Positions 34,907-42,417 of a stretch of 64,000 nt of DNA are shown here, piece after piece. The notes under the pieces are model-generated. The model saw only the letters and a list, made by a program, of their open reading frames with translations. It was not told the DNA's origin and did no database searches. Within the stretch, counting starts at the first letter, position 1. Every line of letters begins with the position of its first letter. The translations under genes and the position numbers were made by a program. The stretch is from Streptomyces sp. B21-083 (GTDB lineage: Bacteria > Actinomycetota > Actinomycetes > Streptomycetales > Streptomycetaceae): the NCBI RefSeq assembly GCF_036898825.1, contig NZ_JARUND010000001.1, forward strand, positions 1,736,001-1,800,000, in the 5' to 3' direction.

Positions 34907-35323
34907 TCACGGCTGGTTGATGTTCTGGTCTCGACCGGCCTGAAACACCTGGCCTTTGCCGCTGGCATGGGCCGTCATGGTCAGCGAGGCACCGGCAGCA
35001 CTGGTGTTCTCCTGTGCAAGCGTCGCGTTGAGTTGCCTGAGCGCGTCGAGAGCCTGCGGCTGTGCCAGGAGCAACGTGAGCAAGTACCCGTTCCATGCAG
35101 CAACGAGTGCGGCATGCGTATGTTCATCACCCGCCTGCAGCGAAGCCACGAGAACCCTCCGGTTCTCCTCGAAATCCTCGTGAACTGTGTCGGCGGACTC
35201 GGGCCGGAACCGCTGCCAGAGCGCTACGACGCCGTCTCTCGCACGCTGCCAGCCATCGGTAGCCATCGCCGAGACGATGGCCGTGCTAGCGGTACCAGCA
35301 ACTGCGATGATCTGCGGGTCCAC
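34907..35323 (-). CDS. Small helical protein with C-terminal QAGRDQ motif
   Basis: 138 residues. The N-terminus 'AVAGTASTAIVSAMATDGWQ' and 'RARDGVVALWQRFRPESADT' is a conserved start of a streptomycete protein group found near conflict-type ATPases; the middle is helical ('EENRRVLVASLQAGDEHTHA', 'LLAQPQALDALRQLNATLAQ') and the end is 'ASGKGQVFQAGRDQNINQ'. The next gene carries 'AQVHQAGRDQHF' near its N-terminus, so the pair shares a short module. It lies 0.6 kb from the EACC1/caspase operon on the same strand and may be part of the same defence island; that is inference. Confidence 0.65.
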   Translation of the reverse strand: MDPQIIAVAGTASTAIVSAMATDGWQRARDGVVALWQRFRPESADTVHEDFEENRRVLVASLQAGDEHTHAALVAAWNGYLLTLLLAQPQALDALRQLNATLAQENTSAAGASLTMTAHASGKGQVFQAGRDQNINQP

Positions 35324-35990
35324 ACATTCCCCCTGGAAGACGCGGGACGATTTCGTGACTCCGTGTGCTGACGTGACTATAAGGGCGCATACAGCAAGTC
35401 GTCAGCCGTAGGGCGCAGTTGATGACTCGCGACAGGTCCTCCACATCCGCGGGACCGCAGCGCAGCGGATTCAGCCGGGCGACATCTGGTACCTGCCCGC
35501 TCAACAGCGGCCAAGCAGAGTTCTGGGCACCGAGAGAACGGGACCGGCCCGGTACTTGGCACCACCCCTAGCATGATCCTTTCGGTACCTGGCCCGCTCA
35601 CAACACCACCGAAAGCCAGCCGCCAATCCGCTACCAGGCTTGCCAGCCGGACAGCCGGACAGCCGGACAGCCGTATGAAGGGCGAGGCCGACCGCCCTTG
35701 ACGGCGAACCTGAAGCCCAGGGTTGCCAGGATCGCGCGGAGGGTGACGTGCACCCCCGACGTAGTCACGGACCCGTAGGAGTCTGCCGGTACGCGGGCAA
35801 TGGAGCCGACACGGATGGCCGCGAGTTGCACTGGAAGTCGCGGCCGACCGGCCAACGGGCCGGTCTAGGCCGCTGTGACCTTCACCGGGTGACGCTCGCC
35901 ACCTGCCCCGAAGCAGAAGCGGCGTCGACGGCTCGAAGCCTGGAAAACCGCATCGAAAGCTCCTCGTAGCGAGGCCCGCCACCGCGCCCA
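35324..35990. other. Gene-poor stretch with short tandem repeat
   Basis: About 670 bp without a supported gene. The only frames are long antisense-type shadows. It contains an 8-bp unit GCCGGACA three times in tandem (35646-35669). A minus frame near 35700-35850 reads 'VHVTLRAILATLGFRFAVKG', possibly a decayed coding piece. The first 60 bp should hold the promoter of the QAGRDQ gene pair. Confidence 0.4.
35646..35669. repeat. Three tandem copies of an 8-bp unit
   Basis: GCCGGACA is repeated three times exactly and followed by a partial copy. The position is intergenic and no role is evident. Confidence 0.7.
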
Positions 35991-36022
35991 GAACCCTCGC
36001 CGTAACAGTCCGACGAGGGTTC
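35991..36022. terminator. Hairpin, possible terminator
   Basis: GAACCCTCG (35991-35999) pairs with CGAGGGTTC (36014-36022) around a 14-nt loop. It is just before an IS110-like end sequence at about 36047. Which gene it would terminate is unclear. Confidence 0.4.
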
Positions 36023-36634
36023 CTCACGTGTCACGGGCTATCACAGACGCCCCTATAGCGGGGGAGGATCGCCGGAGCGCTCAGCCCTCGATGTGATAGC
36101 GGCTCTGGGACGCGACGGCTTGGCGGATCTTGGTGGTGAAGTCGGCGATACGGTCGATCCGGTCCACCCCGCCGGCCTTGTTACGACGCAGGACGCTCTT
36201 GAAGATCTGGTCCAGCGTTCCTGTCATTCGCAACATCAAGCGGAGCAGGCATCGTTTCAGACACCTCCAGAGGCGTTCAATTTTGCAGAAGCGAAGGCTT
36301 TGACGTGTTGGCTGCCAAGGGCTTTGGGCCGCATCCACTGCAGGCGTGTGTCATCACTACGCCCACGCGTCAAGTACTCGTTGGGGGAGAACCCAGGGGG
36401 GCGGTGCCACCGCCGGAGCTGCAGCACACCCGCCCGGAAGCGCCCTCCGACCGCGTCTGCAGGGGCTCGCCGTCGAACGCCTCTCTCACGGGCGCTATCA
36501 CACGTCTGTCACCAACTACGCCGACTCCCCCGGACTGCGATGCCCTGACCTGCCACTACGCACCCGCCCTGGACTGACGTGGACGCCCACGGACGGTCTC
36601 TACAACCTGTGCCATGTGGTACCCAGTGAGGGAC
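36023..36634. other. Mobile-element scar region left of the IS3 copy
   Basis: 'TCACAGACGCCCCTATA' at about 36043-36059 resembles the end of the 17.5 kb IS110 element. A minus frame ending at 36081 reads 'IADFTTKIRQAVASQSRYHI' before its stop, a natural-looking C-terminus of unknown origin. From 36577 to 36634 the sequence matches 49157-49214. No complete gene is present. Confidence 0.45.
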
Positions 36635-36659
36635 TGAGCTTGTTCCGCTTTGACGGACA
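36635..36659. repeat. IS3 element left terminal inverted repeat
   Basis: Begins TGAGCTTGTTCCGCTTTGAC and pairs with 37891-37915. It is preceded by target duplication GGAC. Confidence 0.9.
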
Positions 36660-36674
36660 CCATTGGTGTGGTGG

Positions 36675-37547
36675 TCAGGCTGCGGATGCGGTCTCGTATT
36701 CGGCGGGACTGCGGTAGCCGAGGCTGCTGTGCAGACGGTGCAAGTTGTACCAGCCCTCGATGAAATCGAAGATCGCGGTGTGGGCGGAGGCCCGGCTGGG
36801 CCAGGCGGTGGTGTCGAGCAACTCGCGTTTGATGGTGGCGAAGAACGACTCGGCGAGTGCGTTGTCCCAGCACTGCCCGGTGCGGCCGACCGACAGACGC
36901 ACCCCCAACTGGTCTGCCAGCGCGGCAAGTTGCTGACTGGTGTATTGACAGCCGCGATCCGAGTGGAAGATCACCGGAGCGGTGGGGCGACGTTGCCGGC
37001 AGGCGTTCGTCAGGGCGTCGGCGACGAGATCGGTCCGCAGGTGATCAGCCGTTGCCCAGCCGACCACGCGGCGGGAAGCGATGTCGATGACGGTGGCCAG
37101 GTAGAGCCAGCCCTCCTGTGTGGCGATATAGGTGATGTCGCCGCACCAGCGGGTATTCAGCCCGTCGGGGTCGGGCTGGAAGTCGCGGACGATGAGATCG
37201 GGCCGCAGAACAGCCCGCGGATCGGGGACCGTCGTCAGGTGCCGCCGTCTGCGATGCCCGCCCTGCAGGCCGGCTGCCCGCATCAGCCGGGCGACGCGGC
37301 GCCGCCCGCACCCGGCACCCGCCCGCTTGAGCACGGCGTGCACGCGCGGGGCACCGTAGGTTCCCCGCGATCGCGTGTGGACATCGGTGATCTGTGCCGC
37401 CAGTTCGGCGTCACGGGCCGCGCGTGGACCGGGCGTGCCGGTGCGGCGGGCATAGAAGGCGGTCCGGGAGACCTTCAGCAGTTCACACGCCCGTTTGACG
37501 CTGTGACCTGCACGCTTCTCCGCCTCGATGAACGGGTGGACCGTCAC
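36675..37547 (-). CDS. IS3-family transposase OrfB (DDE integrase domain)
   Basis: 290 residues from a GTG whose GTGA overlaps the orfA stop, with AAGGAG inside the orfA end. 'FIEAEKRAGHSVKRACELLK' and 'SRTAFYARRTGTPGPR' are the HTH_21 region; the rve core has 'NTRWCGDITYIAT' (D137), 'VIFHSDRGCQYTS' (D197) and 'CWDNALAESFFATIKREL' (E233), a DD(35)E triad with the usual spacing. It ends 'RLHSSLGYRSPAEYE'. It catalyses cut and joining of the element ends. It is intact. Confidence 0.95.
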   Translation of the reverse strand: MTVHPFIEAEKRAGHSVKRACELLKVSRTAFYARRTGTPGPRAARDAELAAQITDVHTRSRGTYGAPRVHAVLKRAGAGCGRRRVARLMRAAGLQGGHRRRRHLTTVPDPRAVLRPDLIVRDFQPDPDGLNTRWCGDITYIATQEGWLYLATVIDIASRRVVGWATADHLRTDLVADALTNACRQRRPTAPVIFHSDRGCQYTSQQLAALADQLGVRLSVGRTGQCWDNALAESFFATIKRELLDTTAWPSRASAHTAIFDFIEGWYNLHRLHSSLGYRSPAEYETASAA

Positions 37548-37852
37548 CGGGTCTCCTTCGCGAAGAAAGCCGTCGCACGCTTGAGGACCTCCACGTCCTC
37601 GCGCAGCCGGCGGTTCTCCCGCCGCAGGGACGCCAGTTCCTCGCGTTCACCGCTGGTCAGGCCGTCCCGCTCGCCCGCGTCGACCTCGGCCTGGCTGACC
37701 CACAGCCGCACCGCGGTCTCGGTCAGATCGAAGTCCTTGGCGATCTGACCGACCGAGCGGTCACCGCGTCGGCACAGCTCGACGATCTCGGCCTTGAACT
37801 CCGGCGTGAACGAACGGCGAGGGCGAGGCTTCTTCTTCCCCATGCTCTCCAT
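37544..37852 (-). CDS. IS3-family transposase OrfA (HTH)
   Basis: 102 residues from ATG 37852, chosen because GGAGG lies 9 nt upstream; ATGs at 37861 and 37843 are alternatives. 'RSFTPEFKAEIVELCRRGDR' and 'SVGQIAKDFDLTETAVRLWV' form the HTH_Tnp_1 DNA-binding domain, followed by a leucine-zipper helix 'EELASLRRENRRLREDVEVL'. It binds the terminal repeats; coupled or frameshifted translation with orfB gives the active transposase. Confidence 0.93.
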   Translation of the reverse strand: MESMGKKKPRPRRSFTPEFKAEIVELCRRGDRSVGQIAKDFDLTETAVRLWVSQAEVDAGERDGLTSGEREELASLRRENRRLREDVEVLKRATAFFAKETR

Positions 37853-37890
37853 GATGGACATCCTCCCGGGGCAGAACCCCTGATCTCGAA

Positions 37891-37915
37891 TGTCCGTCAA
37901 AGCGGATCAAGCCCA
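37891..37915. repeat. IS3 element right terminal inverted repeat
   Basis: Reverse complement begins TGGGCTTGATCCGCTTTGAC, matching the left repeat except at two positions. It is followed by GGAC, the target duplication. Confidence 0.9.
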
Positions 37916-38005
37916 GGACCGAGGATCAGGACCGGGGCGTCTTCTGGCCCGTCAAAGCGGTATTGCAGGGTGTTCGACGGTGTCTCACTCACGCCCCAGA
38001 CCCTC

Positions 38006-38165
38006 TCACGTCTCACAGACTCCCCTATAACGCGGGGGTGCGGGAAACCGGTCTGACCAGGTCAAAGACCTCGCGAGATGCGTATTGCTCGAGACATCGG
38101 ATGATCTCACGTCGGGTCTTGCCCTCCTGGGTGCGGCGCAGTACGCCTGGGTGCGTGGTGCCGGC
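38006..38165 (-). pseudogene. IS110-family transposase 3' remnant
   Basis: The DNA from about 38035 to 38150 is close to 17580-17705, the 3' end of the intact IS110 gene: both contain 'CATCGGATGATCTCACG' and 'TCTTGCCCTCCTGGGTGCGG'. A preceding 'TCACAGACTCCCCTATA' matches the element end. A deletion near 38140 and frame changes destroy the reading frame, and nothing of the N-terminal domain remains. It lies right next to the IS3 copy. Confidence 0.75.
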
Positions 38166-38337
38166 GCAGACCGTGGTCGGTGCTCAGGTCTGAAGAGGGA
38201 ATCGGCGGTGAGGTCGGCGCGGGACCAAGGCGGTGGACTGCGGCGGTGGACCGCCCTCGACGGCCTCAGCTTTTGCCCGAGCGGCGTCACTTTGCAGGAA
38301 GGTGAGCCCGCAGCTATCTTCATATTCAACAATGCGA

Positions 38338-38349
38338 CTAGGTGCCTAG
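38338..38349. promoter_or_regulatory. Dyad upstream of the SGNH hydrolase gene
   Basis: CTAGGTGCCTAG, extendable to a 6-2-6 dyad ACTAGG-TG-CCTAGT, sits 60 bp upstream of the GTG at 38409 in an AT-richer stretch. It looks like an operator. The PadR-type regulator 2.3 kb downstream is a candidate ligand, by inference only. Confidence 0.4.
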
Positions 38350-38408
38350 TTGTTTAGCGATGGCGGTGCCACTTCCGTCAGCAGCGTTGACGAGAGGCGG
38401 TCGGCCCC

Positions 38409-39215
38409 GTGTCGAGCAGTGGGTATCTGCGCTATGTCGCCCTGGGCGACAGTCACACCGAGGGGCTCGGGGACGGCGACGACGTCCGTGGTCTTCGGGG
38501 CTGGGCGGACCGGCTCGCCGAGCAGGTCGCCCGCCACAGCCCCGGCCTGCGCTACGCCAACCTCGCGGTGCGCGGCCGCAAGGCCGGTCAGGTGCGCGCC
38601 GAGCAATTGGCTCCGGCTCTCGCGATGCGGCCCGACCTCGCCACCGTGGTGGCTGGGGTCAACGACGTGTTGCGCCCGGGCTGCGACCTCGACGAGGTGG
38701 CCGGCCATGTCGAGGCGATGTTCGCCGTCCTCACCGCGCAGGGCGCCACCGTCGCGACCCTCATGTTTCCCGATGTCGGGCGTATCACGCCGTTGGCCCG
38801 CCCGATCGGTCACCGTGTTCTCGCACTCAACGCGCGCATCCGGGAGGCCGCCGACCGCCACGGTGTGGTGGTGGCGGAGACGGCCGCGCATGCGGCGGCG
38901 ACCGATCCGCGGTTGTGGAGTGCTGACCGGCTGCACGCCGGCCCGCTGGGGCACGCACGCATCGCGGCTGCCGTGGCCCAGGCGCTCGGCCTGCCGGACA
39001 GCGACGACACATGGACCCTCCCCCTTCCGGCCGAGAGGACAGGCATCTCCGGCTGGAGGACCGTGGGCGCCGAACTGCGCTGGGCCGGCACCTTCCTCGG
39101 CCCCTGGGTCGGCCGCCGCCTGCGTGGCCGCTCCTCCGGCGACGGCCGCCAGGCCAAGCAGCCGGCCCTGCTTCCGGTGGCTGCGTCCGCCGGGGACAAC
39201 TCCTCAGCCGTATGA
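38409..39215 (+). CDS. SGNH/GDSL-family hydrolase
   Basis: 268 residues from GTG 38409. All four blocks are visible: 'YVALGDSHTEG' (nucleophile S15), the Gly of 'LAVRGRKAG', 'VVAGVNDVL' (N85) and 'WSADRLHAGPLGH' (D173 and H176). The protein is cytoplasmic-type, with no signal peptide, and resembles streptomycete esterases/lipases of this superfamily. The C-terminal 50 residues ('WRTVGAELRWAGTFLGPWVG') are a helical extension common to this subgroup. The next gene, a DUF3533 membrane protein, starts 69 bp downstream, so they may be cotranscribed. Confidence 0.9.
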   Translation: MSSSGYLRYVALGDSHTEGLGDGDDVRGLRGWADRLAEQVARHSPGLRYANLAVRGRKAGQVRAEQLAPALAMRPDLATVVAGVNDVLRPGCDLDEVAGHVEAMFAVLTAQGATVATLMFPDVGRITPLARPIGHRVLALNARIREAADRHGVVVAETAAHAAATDPRLWSADRLHAGPLGHARIAAAVAQALGLPDSDDTWTLPLPAERTGISGWRTVGAELRWAGTFLGPWVGRRLRGRSSGDGRQAKQPALLPVAASAGDNSSAV

Positions 39216-39284
39216 GGATCCGCCCACGACGACGTCGGCGGCTCCTCCTGCTGCACTTCTCTCTTCCTCGTACCGGAGCTGGAA

Positions 39285-40583
39285 ATGAGTAACGCCCACC
39301 CCTTCCGCGTCCTGCGCGCGAAGCGTCTGTGGACCGTCAACGGTGTGATCGTGGGCTTCGTGGCACTGCTGTTCACGGTGTTCTACGTCGGCGCCAACAT
39401 CGACCCTGCCGGCCACCTGCACAAGCTGCCCGTCGGCCTGGTCAGCGCCGATGAGGGGGCGAAGGTCGGTGGCAAGCAGACCGACCTCGGTGCACAGATC
39501 ACCCAGTCGATCAAGAAGTCGTCCCAGGGCGGAGACAGGATCGACTGGAAGGTGATGGACGAGGAGGAGATGAGGGAGGAACTGAGCAAGGGCAAGCTGT
39601 TCGGCGCGCTCGTCGTGCCCCGCGACTTCACCGCCACTGTCGCCGCCCTCACCGGCCCCGGGGTGGCCGGCAAGCCCGTCCGCCCGACACTCACCGTGCT
39701 GACCAACCAGTCCGCCGGCAGCCTGGGGTCGAGCATGGCGCGGCAGGCCACGACGACGGCCGCGCAGTCGGCCTCCGCGCAGGTGGGTGAACAGCTGACC
39801 GCTCAGGCCGAGGCCGCGCAGGCCGAGCTGCCCGCTGCGGCGCGCCTGCTGCTGGCCGACCCGGCCGTGGTGCAGATCGAGGACGGGCATCCGCTCGACT
39901 CGCACAGCGGCCTCGGTCTGAGTGCCTTTTACTACTCCCTCGTCCTCGTCGTCTGCGGCATGCTCGCCGCCAACGTCATCAGCGGCCAGGTGGACCACGC
40001 CCTCGGCTACACCCACAGCGACATGGGCCCGCTGCGGGTCCACAACCCGCTGCTGCGCGCGACTCGCGTCCAGACCCTGGCCATCAGCAGCACGCTCATG
40101 ATCGGTCTGTCCCTGCTCATGGGAAGCCTGGCCCTGGCCGCTGCGGTGGGCATCATGGGCATGGACGCCTCTCACCTGCCCCTGCTGTGGCTCTTCTCCG
40201 TGTGCGCGATCGCGGTTGTCGGCATCGGCGGGCTCGGACTGCTCGCTGTGTTCGGCACGCCGGGGATGCTGTTCATCACGATCTTCTACATCGCCATGGC
40301 GGTACCGACGTCCGGCGCCACGGTCCCCCTCCAAGCGCTCCCCGGTTTCTACCGCGCCCTCGGCGAGTTCGAGCCCCTGCGCCAGATCACGGGCGCCGTC
40401 CGCTCGATCCTCTACTACGACGCCCAGGCCGACGCGGGTCTGACCCGGGGATGGGTGATGCTGGGCGTGGGACTCGCGGTCGCCGGCCTCTTCGGCTTCG
40501 GCGTGACCCGGTTCTACGACCGCAAGGGACTCCATCGCATTCCCGCCGACGAGGAACCGCAGCCGCTCCTCGCCCGGGCATAG
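39285..40583 (+). CDS. DUF3533 / YhgE-Pip-like membrane protein
   Basis: 432 residues. An N-terminal TM helix (about 17-38) is followed by a roughly 165-residue extracytoplasmic domain ('LPVGLVSADEGAKVGGKQTD', 'SKGKLFGALVVPRDFTATVA', 'LTVLTNQSAGSLGSSMARQA') and then five or six TM helices from about 210 to 418 ('LSAFYYSLVLVVCGMLAANV', 'FGTPGMLFITIFYIAMAVPT'). This is the ABC-2-permease-like layout of the DUF3533/YhgE group, thought to act in export or phage-receptor-like roles. No ATPase partner is encoded here. A hairpin terminator follows, and the convergent PadR gene probably controls the unit. Confidence 0.85.
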   Translation: MSNAHPFRVLRAKRLWTVNGVIVGFVALLFTVFYVGANIDPAGHLHKLPVGLVSADEGAKVGGKQTDLGAQITQSIKKSSQGGDRIDWKVMDEEEMREELSKGKLFGALVVPRDFTATVAALTGPGVAGKPVRPTLTVLTNQSAGSLGSSMARQATTTAAQSASAQVGEQLTAQAEAAQAELPAAARLLLADPAVVQIEDGHPLDSHSGLGLSAFYYSLVLVVCGMLAANVISGQVDHALGYTHSDMGPLRVHNPLLRATRVQTLAISSTLMIGLSLLMGSLALAAAVGIMGMDASHLPLLWLFSVCAIAVVGIGGLGLLAVFGTPGMLFITIFYIAMAVPTSGATVPLQALPGFYRALGEFEPLRQITGAVRSILYYDAQADAGLTRGWVMLGVGLAVAGLFGFGVTRFYDRKGLHRIPADEEPQPLLARA

Positions 40584-40596
40584 TTTGACGACCGGT

Positions 40597-40631
40597 GAGG
40601 GGTGGAGTCGGGCACGACCGCCCCACCCCTC
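40597..40631. terminator. Hairpin terminator between convergent genes
   Basis: GAGGGGTGG (40597-40605) pairs with CCACCCCTC (40623-40631) and is followed by TTCTT. It lies between the convergent DUF3533 and PadR genes and should serve both. Confidence 0.75.
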
Positions 40632-40665
40632 TTCTTGACCGATCGTGCAGGTGGGATCGTCGCGG

Positions 40666-41241
40666 TCAGCCGTCGGCCCGCAGGGCCGCTGTGCGCTGTT
40701 CGAGCCTGCGCAGCGCCATGTCTCCCCACTGGAGGTTCTCCCGCTCGAACGACATCCCGCGCAGCAGGGTGAGATACGGGCCGATGCGCTCGGCCTCGGC
40801 GAAGTACGCCTCCTCAGAGCGCCCGTCGAGCAGGCGCTGCCGGAGCCGCTCGTAGCCGGCCAGCTTGGCGGTGGCCCACTGCATGCGCTCCACGATGGCA
40901 GTCCGGACCGCTTCCATGTCGCCCACGTCCACGCACTGCACCTTGACAAGCAACTCGTCCCGGACCACCGCCGGTTTGCCCAAGGGCTCGGCGGTGTAGG
41001 CGTGGACGGCCTTCCGCCCGGCCTCCGTCAAGGAGAACAGCCGCTTGTTGGGGCGGCGCTTCTGCTCGACGACGCGGGCCGCGACGAATCCTTCCGCCTC
41101 CATGCGCTCCAGCTCCCGGTAGAGCTGCTGGGGCGTCGACATCCAGAAGTTGGCTACCGTCGCATCGAATGCCTTCGCGAGGTCGTACCCGGACGCCTCA
41201 CCCTTCAACAGCGCGGCCATCACCGCGTTCCGCAAAGCCAT
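40666..41241 (-). CDS. PadR-family transcriptional regulator
   Basis: 191 residues. 'MALRNAVMAALLKGEASGYD' opens the PadR winged helix, continuing 'LYRELERMEAEGFVAARVVE' and 'NKRLFSLTEAGRKAVHAYT'; the C-terminal half (Vir-like dimerisation helices) includes 'RMQWATAKLAGYERLRQRLL'. It binds DNA as a dimer. It is divergent from the SnoaL-like gene and convergent with the SGNH/DUF3533 pair; an operator-like sequence lies in the divergent promoter, so it probably regulates itself and the SnoaL-like gene, and possibly the transport pair. Confidence 0.92.
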   Translation of the reverse strand: MALRNAVMAALLKGEASGYDLAKAFDATVANFWMSTPQQLYRELERMEAEGFVAARVVEQKRRPNKRLFSLTEAGRKAVHAYTAEPLGKPAVVRDELLVKVQCVDVGDMEAVRTAIVERMQWATAKLAGYERLRQRLLDGRSEEAYFAEAERIGPYLTLLRGMSFERENLQWGDMALRRLEQRTAALRADG

Positions 41242-41250
41242 GGATCTACG

Positions 41251-41285
41251 CTAACAGATTAATCAACAAAGTGACTAACAGTCAC
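41251..41285. promoter_or_regulatory. Operator-like repeats in the PadR divergent promoter
   Basis: CTAACAG occurs at 41251-41257 and again at 41275-41281, and the second copy is inside the dyad GTGAC-TAACA-GTCAC (41271-41285). The surrounding DNA is AT-rich for this window and includes TTAATC and TATTAATATTTTT, suitable for promoters. The sites sit just upstream of the PadR ATG and fit autoregulation; this is inference. Confidence 0.5.
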
Positions 41286-41366
41286 CCCTCCCCTGTAGAC
41301 AAGCCACAACAGGCCCTCTACTCTCTACCGCACCTATTAATATTTTTGAGTATCAGAGGTGGGCTC

Positions 41367-41759
41367 ATGCATCCCTTCCGCAAGGCCGTCGAGAGCCGCG
41401 ACCTGGACGCCGTGGCCGCTCTGCTGGCCGACGACGTCGTCTTCACCAGCCCCGTCACCTTCAAGCCGTACCCGGGCAAGGCCATCACCGCCGCGATCCT
41501 GCGCGGCGTGCTCCGGGTCTTCGAGGACTTCACCTACATCCGTGAGATCGCCAACCCCGACGGCCGCGATCACGCCTTCGTCTTCACCGCCACCGTCGCC
41601 GGCAAGCAGCTCCAGGGATGCGACTTCCTGCACTTCGACGACGACGGGAAGATCGACGAGTTCACGGTGATGGTGCGCCCGCTCTCCGCCGCCCAGGCGC
41701 TCGGCGAGGCCATGGGCGCCCAGTTCGAGCAGATCGCCCGAGAGGCCGCCGAACAGTAA
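41367..41759 (+). CDS. SnoaL-like / NTF2-fold protein
   Basis: 130 residues from ATG 41367 with AGAGGTGGG upstream. 'MHPFRKAVESRDLDAVAALL' and 'ADDVVFTSPVTFKPYPGKAI' are the cone-forming start of SnoaL-like proteins, followed by 'FEDFTYIREIANPDGRDHAF' and 'GCDFLHFDDDGKIDEFTVMV'. This is a complete single domain. The fold binds small hydrophobic molecules or acts as an isomerase/hydrolase; no substrate can be assigned. It is divergent from the PadR gene and probably controlled by it, which suggests a response to a small molecule. Confidence 0.88.
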   Translation: MHPFRKAVESRDLDAVAALLADDVVFTSPVTFKPYPGKAITAAILRGVLRVFEDFTYIREIANPDGRDHAFVFTATVAGKQLQGCDFLHFDDDGKIDEFTVMVRPLSAAQALGEAMGAQFEQIAREAAEQ

Positions 41760-41894
41760 CCACGACGACGGACTTCGACGCGCGGTCATCGGCGAGAGGC
41801 AACGCCGGACTGACCGCCGCCAGCCTCCAACGCTGGGACGGCGCACCCTCCTGGCGGAGCGTCACAACGTCCCCGGCGGCTGCGCCACCTCCTT

Positions 41895-42075
41895 TCGACG
41901 CTCGGGACGGTTGAGCAGCAGCCACCGGACGGTGCCGCGTTGCTCGACGAGCAGAGGTTCGGTGTCGGCCAACGTGGCTCCGCGGCGGCGAGTTCGGTGC
42001 GTCGGCGTTTGCGCAGCAGGTAGCGCTGGCTCTTGCCGCCGGGGGTCTTGGGCAGGGCGTCGATGAAGTGGATCG
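41895..42075 (-). pseudogene. Remnants of an acyl-CoA synthetase 3' end and enoyl-CoA hydratase 5' end
   Basis: One minus frame reads 'HFIDALPKTPGGKSQRYLLR' then 'KRRRTELAAA', the A10-type C-terminus of AMP-dependent acyl-CoA synthetases with its catalytic Lys. Overlapping its end, TTG 41972 begins 'LADTEPLLVEQRGTVRWLLL' and 'NRPERR', the N-terminus of an enoyl-CoA hydratase. Both are cut off within tens of codons. They are in the order of a former acid-degradation operon. The rest of 41760-42417 has no gene. Confidence 0.6.
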
Positions 42076-42417
42076 TGGGCGACGTAGCAGGTGGTCTTGA
42101 CCAGCAGCTGGCGTTCGGTGGCCACCTCCGGCATCAGATCGAGCAGGCGGGCCACTCGTGCCCCCTTGGCCCAGGCCCTCGGTGCCGTACTCGACCGGAT
42201 GGCCGACGCCTCCGGATCCGGCCGCGTCATCGCAGGCCGGTCGAGCGGAACCTGGTCGGTCTGCTGACCGAGGAAAACCTCACCGCGGCATTTGCCGAGG
42301 GGCAGGCGCCCTGGTGGAGGTCATCGCCTCCGCCGCAGGATGCCTGCCCCCTTCGACCGAGCCGAGCGCCCTTTCCCGCCGGAGCAACGGATCGGCCGGC
42401 TCTCCCCTCGCTCCCGG

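Larger units (their letters stand above)
36635..37915 (-). mobile_element. Complete IS3-family insertion sequence, 1281 bp
   Basis: Imperfect 25-bp terminal inverted repeats (36635-36659 and 37891-37915, 23 of 25 matching by eye) bound two overlapping genes, orfA and orfB. A 4-bp direct repeat GGAC flanks it (36631-36634 and 37916-37919), as expected for IS407-type members. A related uninterrupted sequence at 49157-49320 shows what the target looked like. Both genes are open, so the copy may be active. Confidence 0.92.

Noticed and set aside
35637..35670. CRISPR-like array at the GCCGGACA repeats
   Set aside because: The unit is 8 bp, repeats are contiguous and there are no spacers or cas genes.
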